Part shown: one piece after another, positions 1-5,370 of the stretch
Layout of the letters: each line of letters begins with the position of its first letter
How positions within the stretch are numbered: position 1 is the first letter of the stretch
Source: Segetibacter sp.
GTDB taxonomy: Bacteria; Bacteroidota; Bacteroidia; Chitinophagales; Chitinophagaceae
Assembly (NCBI GenBank): GCA_030146445.1
Contig: JASLBT010000338.1
Location: 1 to 5,370 of the forward strand
DNA: 5,370 nucleotides
Reading direction: 5' to 3'
The notes under the pieces: generated by a model
What the model was told of the DNA's origin: nothing
Seen by the model: only the letters and a program-made list of their open reading frames with translations
Database searches by the model: none
Translations under genes and position numbers: made by a program

Positions 1-1
1 G

Positions 2-577
2 GTGTTTATCGGCAACAGTATCCGCCTTAACGAGGAAGGTACTTTGTGGAAGGCCGTACTCTATCATGTTGACTGGCCGGGATTGCAGCGCACCGGAACC
101 CTGGATGGTAACCTTTTAAACACCATTGAAGATGATACCTGCATCCAGGGTACCCGGCCTGAGTATGTGCAGTATAAAAACAAGTGGTACGTTGCTACTG
201 CTGACTATGGTGACAAAAAAAACGAGGTGCGGTTGTACGATCCTGCCGTTTTGGAGCATGCCAAAAAAACCTCCGAAAAAGGCGTGCTTGTCAAGAAGTT
301 CAGTTGCGGGCCATGGGTTCAAAACTTACACTGGATCCAGGATAAAGGATTGTTGCTGTTAATCCAGAACCAGGTAGAAGGAAAGAAATGGCGCTTCACC
401 TATGTAGACCTAAACAAGTCAATTGAATCGGGATCGCAGCAAGTAATCAAAGTTGTAGATATTAATAGCAGGGGTGATGAACTTGAAGGCTTTGCTTTTT
501 TGAAAAATCTTAATAATGGGATTGCAATCTCCTCATCACGAAAAGGCAATGTGAATTCGATGACCATAAGTTGGTGA
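2..577 (+). CDS. 3' part of an unassigned, possibly beta-propeller protein
   Basis: This is the C-terminal 191 residues of a protein whose start lies before the window. The GTG at the first full codon is probably just an internal valine. It ends at a TGA at 575-577. I do not recognise the family. Visible residues show a loose internal repeat of about 25-32 residues: 53-80 (PEYVQYKNKWYVATA, ending EVRLYD), 106-137 (VQNLHWIQDKGLLLLI, ending RFTYVDL) and 160-190 (ELEGFAFLKN, then GIAISSS, ending VNSMTIS). Residues 1-24 may be a fourth, cut unit. Each unit has a hydrophobic strand, a turn, a second strand, a polar linker and a final strand ending in an aromatic or aspartate, as in beta-propeller blades. 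The protein ends on the last strand, so the stop looks natural. Such propellers in Bacteroidota are often secreted sugar-binding or hydrolytic proteins, but no catalytic residue can be assigned and no signal peptide is visible. The 238-base gap to the receptor gene suggests separate transcription. The reading frame is well supported; the fold is inference. Confidence 0.8.
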   Translation: MFIGNSIRLNEEGTLWKAVLYHVDWPGLQRTGTLDGNLLNTIEDDTCIQGTRPEYVQYKNKWYVATADYGDKKNEVRLYDPAVLEHAKKTSEKGVLVKKFSCGPWVQNLHWIQDKGLLLLIQNQVEGKKWRFTYVDLNKSIESGSQQVIKVVDINSRGDELEGFAFLKNLNNGIAISSSRKGNVNSMTISW

Positions 578-668
578 TCCTGACTCCGACTCCTTACACC
601 TCGAACAAAGAAAGATCAGGCATCAGCAACAGCAGCAGTTCACTGGTCAACCACGCTGTATTCAGTCG

Positions 669-710
669 GGAGGTCGCTTGGTAATGTACAGCATAGTATT
701 GTTTCCATAA
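669..710 (+). promoter_or_regulatory. possible upstream mini-ORF with its own ribosome binding site
   Basis: GGAGGT at 669-674 (GGGAGGT from 668) lies nine bases before an ATG at 684. That ATG opens an eight-codon frame, MYSIVLFP, ending with TAA at 708-710. The spacing is good for a Shine-Dalgarno-directed start, which is unusual because most genes in this phylum do not use one. It lies 106 bases upstream of the receptor start, so if transcribed it would sit in the receptor leader. A leader-peptide role is inference. A chance arrangement is quite possible in a gap of this size. Confidence 0.2.
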
Positions 711-762
711 AATCAAATAAGCACCGAACCTGTCCGTATGATAGCTACCGGGTAGATAATTG

Positions 763-772
763 AAGGAGGTGA
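763..772 (+). promoter_or_regulatory. perfect Shine-Dalgarno-like sequence without a nearby start codon
   Basis: AAGGAGGTGA is a ten-base match to the complement of the conserved 16S rRNA 3' end (anti-Shine-Dalgarno plus flanking bases). It lies 43 bases before the receptor ATG at 816, too far for normal initiation there. No ATG, GTG or TTG follows within the usual 5-12 bases, and the frame of the receptor is closed by TAA at 798-800. It could be a ribosome standby site, a leader control element or coincidence. The match itself is read directly; any function is inference. Confidence 0.3.
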
Positions 773-815
773 CGGTCGAAAAAATATTCAACAGCCCTAA
801 TTTAAATACCATCTT

Positions 816-3800
816 ATGCATAGGATATTACTATTCCTGGTTTTTACTATTTTTTCTTCTGTAGTCATCGCTCAGCACATCCGTGTGACAGGACTGATCA
901 CCGACGAACGCAATGAGCCTTTGGCAGGCGTGACCATTACCGCAAAGGCAGGTAGCCAGTCAGCAGTCAGCGATGAAAAAGGACGATACAATATAAACGT
1001 TGCTCCAAATGGAATACTCGTGTTTACGTATCTGGGTTCCGCTCCAACGGAAGAGGTTGTCAACAACCGTCCGGTGATTAACTTAACACTAAAGGCACAG
1101 ATGAAAGTTCTTGACGAAGTGGTATCCGTTGGCTATCAGAAGTTGCGTAAGAGCGATCTCACCGGGGCAGTGTCTAGTGTGAAAGCAAAGGAATTAAATC
1201 TGTCGGCAACTACCTTAAGCCAGGCATTGGTCGGTAAGGTGGCCGGCGTGCAGGTATCACAGGTAAGTGGATCACCATACTCTGGTGCAAAAATAAGGGT
1301 CCGTGGTATCGGGTCTATAAATGCCAGTTCTGAGCCGCTATATGTGATCGACGGCTACCCTATGGGCGGTAATGTTAGCCAGGGACAAGGCAATGGGGGC
1401 AATGCTACCAATGGGTATAATCCTGCCAGTTCGGGCAACGATATTTTCATTAACCCCGATGATATTGAGTCAATAGAGGTTTTGAAAGATGCAGCTTCTG
1501 CTGCTATTTATGGCTCGCGTGCATCAGCAGGTGTCGTACTCATTACCACAAAACGTGGCAAACAGGGAACAGGTAAACTTGAGTACGGCTACCAGGTAAG
1601 CAGTCAGCAGCTGGCACGCAAGGTAAAATTGCTTAACGCTACAGACTTTACGCAGCTCTTCATTGATGGAAGAAATGCGAATTATAAAGACATCCTTATA
1701 TCAAAAGGTATATCCTGGAGCGACGACTTCTATTCAGATAATAACGAAACCAGGCGCACAAGAGCCGGCCAAACACAATCAGGTTGTTCTGTTTGTATCT
1801 TGAAGGAACTTTACGATTTTTCAGCTCAGCAACTAATTGCACCAAAATACAATACAGACTGGCAGGACGTTTTGTACAACAACGCTTTGGTACAGCGCCA
1901 CAACATTTCTTTTTCAGGCGGCAATACGAGTACCCGATATTTAATAAGTGGTAGTTACCTCGATCAGCCGGGAATATTAAACAGTACTTTCCAGAAGCGG
2001 ATCAACCTTCGGGTAAATGTCGATGCCGAACTTTCTAAAAAAGTAAAGGCCTCAGCAAGTGCGTTCCTCACGAACAATAAAAACAGGGAAGTACAGGAAG
2101 GACGGTTTAACCAGGGACCGATCCTCGGTGCATTGGTATACATGCCTATCTTCCCGGCGTACAATGCTGATGGTTCACTGGCAACTTCCGACAGGGGAGC
2201 AGGAGCCCAAACCGACGGTTATGGCTATGCATTCCAGGGCATTGAAAATCCACTTGCGTTGGCACAACGCGTTAATATAAGCCGTATCGGAACAAGGGCT
2301 GCATTCAATACAAACGTGACGTATGAAGTTGCCAAAAACCTGTTTGCGAAGATTAATGCCGGCGGCTCAAATTACACCGAAAAGTACGATTACTACTATC
2401 CCACTAACCTAAGCCGCGGCGTAAATGCACCCGGTTCGGCACAAGCAGTTTTATCGGCCAATGCATCAGCTCAAAATCTAATTATTGAAGACCTGCTCGG
2501 TGAATTCACTGTAAACTATCAAAAGGCTGTCCGCAAAAGTAATTTCGATGTACTTGTGGGTTACTCTGCACAAAAGACAAACACCGACGTCGTTGCTGTT
2601 GCTGCGAAAAATTTCTCGAACGACCTTGTACCTGAAATTACCGCCGGTGGTGCTGTTGCGGGAGACTTTAATCGTCTTAACGGGACCGGTAAGTCTGTGA
2701 CTACACTGGTATCGTACCTCGGGCGTGCGATTTATAGTTTCGACAGAAAATATTTTCTCACAGGTTCTTTCCGGAGAGACGCTTCGTCGCGTTTCGGACC
2801 ACTAAATCGTTGGGGGAACTTTGGATCTGTCTCGGCAGGATGGACAGTCTCCAACGAAGACTTTTATAACAACTGGCTCGGCAGGCAATCAACCCTGAAA
2901 TTGCGCGCAAGCTGGGGGCTAACAGGCAACAACAACATCGGTAACTATAATTATCAGCAGGACGCAACAGGCTCCGGGGGTACAGTTGTCGGCAATGCCG
3001 TTTACAATGCTGTATGGGCTGCTGGCATCCGTGATGCTCAGTTGGGGTGGGAGTCTACAAGCCAATACAATTTCGGGATAGATGCAAGCTTGTTTAATAA
3101 CCGGTTATCTGCCATTGTTAACTACTACACCAGTAAGTCGTACGATTTATTGTACAACCAGAGTATTTCCGCGTTATCAGGAAGCAACACCATTTTAACA
3201 AACCTTCGAAATTCAGAGATCAGCAATAAGGGAGTAGATATGCAACTGGATTTCAAAGCAGTTCAGTCAAAGAATTTTGATCTGGGTTTTAGCGGTAATA
3301 TCAACTTCAACAGGAATAAAGTAAACAGCCTCGGAGGGGCAAGTGAGATCCAGAACAATGGGGCGGAGAGGAGTTATATTACCCACGTCACGAGGGAAGG
3401 TGCGCCTGTTGGATCGTTCTATGGCCTTCGCGTTGCAGGTATGATCAGGGAACGTGATATGGCGGGTGTAAATGCAGACTATGCTGTATACAAAGGCAAT
3501 GGAAACAAATTTCCGGAAGGGTATAAGGTCCAGGGCGTTCCTATCTCTACGTACTCTAGTACACCTTTAAACCCCGGTGATCTTTATTTCGTTGATACAA
3601 ATGGCGATGGTATTATTACCGATGCTGATAAAGATATTATCGGTAGCCCGTACCCTGATTATACTTTTGGCTTTGGTGTAAACATGGCTTACAAGATGAT
3701 CGACTTCAACATGGCATTTAATGGATCCCAGGGCAACCAGGTGTTAGACGGACAGGACTATTACATCAGGAATATGGAAGGTTCAGGAAATCAATATGCC

Positions 3801-4166
3801 GTTGTGAATGAGCGCTACCGCGACGAGGAAAACCCCGGCAACGGTCATGAATACAGGGCCTCGAGGGGAGGCAGCCAAAGCAACAGCACCCGGTTATCCG
3901 ACTACTACCTGCAGGACGGTTCGTTCCTGCGTTGTACCAACATCACCCTGGGTGTCAACCTCGGTAGCCTTGCCTTTACCAAAAAAGTAGGCATAAGTGC
4001 ACTCCGTTGGTATGTATCGGTAGACAATGCCTTTACCGTAACACAATACCTGGGCTACAATCCCGAAGTGGATTTTAATAATGGCTCTAACCTTACGCCG
4101 GGAGTAGATTATGGTAAGTACCCGCTCGCGCGCTCTTTCAACACCGGCATCAAAGTGCAGTTTTAA
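816..4166 (+). CDS. SusC/RagA-family TonB-dependent outer-membrane receptor
   Basis: This complete 1116-residue protein should be the outer-membrane barrel of a SusCD complex, importing a nutrient oligomer into the periplasm with TonB/ExbBD energy. Residues 1-19 form a signal peptide with probable cleavage VIA|Q. Residues 21-95 are a carboxypeptidase-regulatory-like domain (VTGLITDERNEPLAGVTI). The TonB-box region LDEVVSVGY is at 99-107. The plug follows, with LTGAVSSV (115-122), RVRGIGSIN (161-169), PLYVIDGYP (174-182), a Gly/Asn/Ser-rich stretch (184-208), DIESIEVLKDAASAAIYGSR (216-235) and VVLITTKRG (240-248). Barrel landmarks are NTDWQD (346-351), SGGNTSTRYLISGSYLDQPG (367-386), DTNGDGIITDAD (927-938, an EF-hand-like loop common in the family), YLGYNPEV (1078-1085) and a C-terminal Phe typical of outer-membrane barrels. 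There is no STN domain. Start ATG 816 is well fixed: in-frame TAA at 798-800 lies just upstream, and the next Met is residue 96, after the signal peptide. A CxxC (C324, C327) sits in an early barrel loop. The SusD-like gene follows 25 bases later, so the two are probably cotranscribed. Substrate cannot be read from the sequence. Confidence 0.97.
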   Translation: MHRILLFLVFTIFSSVVIAQHIRVTGLITDERNEPLAGVTITAKAGSQSAVSDEKGRYNINVAPNGILVFTYLGSAPTEEVVNNRPVINLTLKAQMKVLDEVVSVGYQKLRKSDLTGAVSSVKAKELNLSATTLSQALVGKVAGVQVSQVSGSPYSGAKIRVRGIGSINASSEPLYVIDGYPMGGNVSQGQGNGGNATNGYNPASSGNDIFINPDDIESIEVLKDAASAAIYGSRASAGVVLITTKRGKQGTGKLEYGYQVSSQQLARKVKLLNATDFTQLFIDGRNANYKDILISKGISWSDDFYSDNNETRRTRAGQTQSGCSVCILKELYDFSAQQLIAPKYNTDWQDVLYNNALVQRHNISFSGGNTSTRYLISGSYLDQPGILNSTFQKRINLRVNVDAELSKKVKASASAFLTNNKNREVQEGRFNQGPILGALVYMPIFPAYNADGSLATSDRGAGAQTDGYGYAFQGIENPLALAQRVNISRIGTRAAFNTNVTYEVAKNLFAKINAGGSNYTEKYDYYYPTNLSRGVNAPGSAQAVLSANASAQNLIIEDLLGEFTVNYQKAVRKSNFDVLVGYSAQKTNTDVVAVAAKNFSNDLVPEITAGGAVAGDFNRLNGTGKSVTTLVSYLGRAIYSFDRKYFLTGSFRRDASSRFGPLNRWGNFGSVSAGWTVSNEDFYNNWLGRQSTLKLRASWGLTGNNNIGNYNYQQDATGSGGTVVGNAVYNAVWAAGIRDAQLGWESTSQYNFGIDASLFNNRLSAIVNYYTSKSYDLLYNQSISALSGSNTILTNLRNSEISNKGVDMQLDFKAVQSKNFDLGFSGNINFNRNKVNSLGGASEIQNNGAERSYITHVTREGAPVGSFYGLRVAGMIRERDMAGVNADYAVYKGNGNKFPEGYKVQGVPISTYSSTPLNPGDLYFVDTNGDGIITDADKDIIGSPYPDYTFGFGVNMAYKMIDFNMAFNGSQGNQVLDGQDYYIRNMEGSGNQYAVVNERYRDEENPGNGHEYRASRGGSQSNSTRLSDYYLQDGSFLRCTNITLGVNLGSLAFTKKVGISALRWYVSVDNAFTVTQYLGYNPEVDFNNGSNLTPGVDYGKYPLARSFNTGIKVQF

Positions 4167-4191
4167 TTCATAAGCGATAGAATAATAAATT
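4167..4191 (+). promoter_or_regulatory. short A/T-rich translation initiation region of the SusD-like gene
   Basis: These 25 bases separate the receptor stop from the SusD-like ATG. There is no Shine-Dalgarno sequence. The A/T-rich AATAATAAATT just before the ATG is the usual Bacteroidota arrangement. TAA at 4186-4188 is in frame with the downstream gene, so its start cannot lie further upstream. No terminator or promoter is visible, supporting cotranscription. Confidence 0.5.
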
Positions 4192-5370
4192 ATGCGTATA
4201 CAATTAATCGTAGCAGTTGCGGTATTATCAGTGCTCATGCCTGCTTGTAAGAAATCTTTCCTGGAACAATCAAATCCCAATGCAGTTTCGGTAGATGCGG
4301 CTTTCAAGACCGAAGGAGACATTGCAAACGGGGTGAATGGTGTTTACCAGTCGCTACGAAGCAGTAACTGTATTGGCGAAGGCGCGCAGTTATGGACAGA
4401 CGACCGGGCGGATGATATCAATACGACCGATAACCAATCGAACAATGGAGAACCTTTTCAATTCACCGCTTTCGCATTAGTGCCCGGAAACAGTTACCTC
4501 CAACGCCACTGGACCGCTTTGTACGTACCGGTCTCAAGGGCAAACCTTATTCTCTCGTTTATAGATAAGGTCCGGTTTTCCAATGAAGACACGAAGCGCC
4601 AATATATTGCGGAATTAAAGTTCATAAGAGCCTACATGTATTACAACCTGGTTAAAGAGTTTGGCGATGTACCCCTGGTAACCGAAAGACTTACTAATGC
4701 CGAAGAGGTGATGGCGCTAACTTTCAGGGAAAAAAAAGAAAAGGTTTATGACCAGATCGTTGCCGATTTGAAAGATGTAACGCTGAGTAACCTGCCGGTG
4801 GTGCAACCTCCCGCAGATAAAGGAAGAGTATCGTTGCAGGCAGCAAATGCATTGCTTGGGCTGGTTTATCTAACAATGGGAACGAGTTTAGACGATGGTA
4901 AGGGGGCAGTAAACTTTGAGAATGCAAAGAACTATCTTCTTGCCTGTTTCAATCAGAAAACCTTTACGAACCTTACAGATATTGCCTTTGCAGATGTTTT
5001 TGATGTGGCAAAGAAAGGCACTAACCCTGAAATTATCTGGCAATTGGTCTACAAGCAGGGCGACCCATCTTACTCATCTTCGCTGGCGAGAAACAACCAG
5101 GCAAGAGGAGAAACGATCAATTCGCTGTTTCCTTCGCAGGGATCGGGTGGCCTGTTTACCAAAGACCTTTTGAAGGAATTTGAACCAGGCGACCTGCGAA
5201 CGGACTTTTCTATTAAGTATGCTAACCAAACGTCGAACTACTTCATAACCAAGTTCAGGGATGCAAGCACAACAGCCGGTACTTTAGGGTACGGAGGCAA
5301 CGACTGGATCGTGTTCAGGTATGCCGATGTGATCCTGTACCTCGCGGAGGTCTACATGTATTTGAACGAC
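4192..5370 (+). CDS. SusD/RagB-family nutrient-binding lipoprotein, 3'-truncated by window end
   Basis: The first 393 residues of a SusD-like surface lipoprotein, the substrate-binding lid over the SusC-type barrel. The frame runs open to the last base; family members are usually about 450-600 residues, so roughly 60-200 are missing. Residues 1-18 form a lipoprotein signal (hydrophobic core IVAVAVLSVL) with the lipid-attachment Cys at 19. The lipobox MPAC is imperfect (Met at -3), but CKKSFLEQ right after it is typical SusD. The N-terminal alpha/TPR-like domain follows: GDIANGVNGVYQSLRS (42-57), the hallmark helix-turn KFIRAYMYYNLVKEFGDVPL (143-162), and RVSLQAANALLGLVYLTMG (212-230). Then come NPEIIWQLVYKQ (278-289) and, in the C-terminal RagB/SusD region, VFRYADVILYLAEVYM (374-389), the conserved RYADVLL-like helix. 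ATG 4192 is fixed by in-frame TAA at 4186-4188 and directly precedes the signal peptide. Spacing and order (SusC then SusD) are those of a polysaccharide-utilisation or related uptake operon. Ligand is unknown. Confidence 0.95.
   Translation, partial: MRIQLIVAVAVLSVLMPACKKSFLEQSNPNAVSVDAAFKTEGDIANGVNGVYQSLRSSNCIGEGAQLWTDDRADDINTTDNQSNNGEPFQFTAFALVPGNSYLQRHWTALYVPVSRANLILSFIDKVRFSNEDTKRQYIAELKFIRAYMYYNLVKEFGDVPLVTERLTNAEEVMALTFREKKEKVYDQIVADLKDVTLSNLPVVQPPADKGRVSLQAANALLGLVYLTMGTSLDDGKGAVNFENAKNYLLACFNQKTFTNLTDIAFADVFDVAKKGTNPEIIWQLVYKQGDPSYSSSLARNNQARGETINSLFPSQGSGGLFTKDLLKEFEPGDLRTDFSIKYANQTSNYFITKFRDASTTAGTLGYGGNDWIVFRYADVILYLAEVYMYLND

Larger units (their letters stand above)
578..815 (+). 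other. intergenic region and presumed leader of the SusC-like gene
   Basis: This 238-base gap has no convincing plus-strand gene. It probably carries the promoter and 5' leader of the receptor operon, but I found no good match to the Bacteroidota -33/-7 promoter (TTTG, about 19 bases, TANNTTTG). The nearest -7-like string is TAGTATTG at 694-701, without a -33 box at the right distance. There is no hairpin followed by a T-run that would mark a terminator for the upstream gene. It contains a short imperfect CAG run at 624-638, an 11-base odd dyad CTACC-G-GGTAG at 745-755, and two Shine-Dalgarno-like sequences listed separately. The last 15 bases before the start codon are A/T-rich. Confidence 0.6.

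Noticed and set aside
624..638. CAG-type short repeat
   Set aside because: Only five imperfect units; too short to be a meaningful tandem repeat.
678..701. Possible Bacteroidota promoter: TTG at 678-680 and TAGTATTG at 694-701
   Set aside because: The -7-like string differs from TANNTTTG at one base, but the spacing of 13 bases is well short of about 19 and the upstream box is incomplete.
576..710. Frameshifted continuation of the upstream gene beyond its stop at 575-577
   Set aside because: The frame starting at 576 is open to 710, but its translation is a Gln-rich stretch unlike the preceding strand repeats, and the upstream protein ends naturally on a final strand. No slippery run lies at the stop.
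745..755. CTACC-G-GGTAG dyad as an operator or terminator hairpin
   Set aside because: The arms are only five bases around a single centre base, cannot form a stable hairpin as drawn, and are not followed by a T-run. Such a dyad is expected by chance in a gap of this size.
594..821. A 75-codon minus-strand open frame filling the gap and starting within the receptor start codon (ATGCAT palindrome)
   Set aside because: It has no recognisable domain, its leucine run is simply the reverse of the CAG repeat, and it would overlap the receptor start and leave no room for its promoter. It is most likely a chance frame.
3894..4322. A 142-codon minus-strand open frame across the receptor end and SusD-like start
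   Set aside because: It lies opposite two strongly supported genes, including conserved SusC C-terminal and SusD signal-peptide sequences, and its translation shows no recognisable domain. It is an antisense shadow.

Overview
The window looks like Bacteroidota DNA, most likely Chitinophagaceae or Sphingobacteriaceae. Its core is a tandem pair encoding a SusC-type TonB-dependent receptor and a SusD-type lipoprotein, a combination characteristic of this phylum. Start codons lack a nearby Shine-Dalgarno sequence and are preceded by A/T-rich stretches, as is usual there. The receptor carries the usual Bacteroidota N-terminal carboxypeptidase-regulatory-like domain. The genus assignment is inference from protein style and a GC content that looks moderate by eye.

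Layout: (1) Bases 2-577 hold the 3' part of a plus-strand gene whose start lies before the window. Its 191 visible residues contain three or four loosely repeated beta-strand units, suggesting a beta-propeller, but I do not recognise a family. (2) Bases 578-815 are a 238-base gap, presumably the leader and control region of the next gene. No convincing promoter or terminator was found. It holds two strong Shine-Dalgarno-like sequences, one of which precedes an eight-codon open frame. (3) Bases 816-4166 encode a complete 1116-residue SusC-like outer-membrane receptor. (4) After 25 bases, 4192 to the window end encodes the first 393 residues of a SusD-like surface lipoprotein, cut off inside its C-terminal region.

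Together, the SusC-like barrel and SusD-like lid would form a TonB-powered uptake complex for an oligomeric nutrient, usually a glycan and sometimes a peptide. The window contains no hydrolase, regulator (SusR-like, hybrid two-component, ECF sigma/anti-sigma) or inner-membrane transporter that would reveal the substrate. The receptor lacks an STN signalling domain, so direct FecA-style anti-sigma signalling through it is unlikely. The upstream propeller-like gene points the same way but is separated by a gap, so its membership of the locus is uncertain.

The coding content is a standard nutrient-uptake module. The least ordinary parts are the unassigned upstream protein and the Shine-Dalgarno-like elements in the receptor leader.
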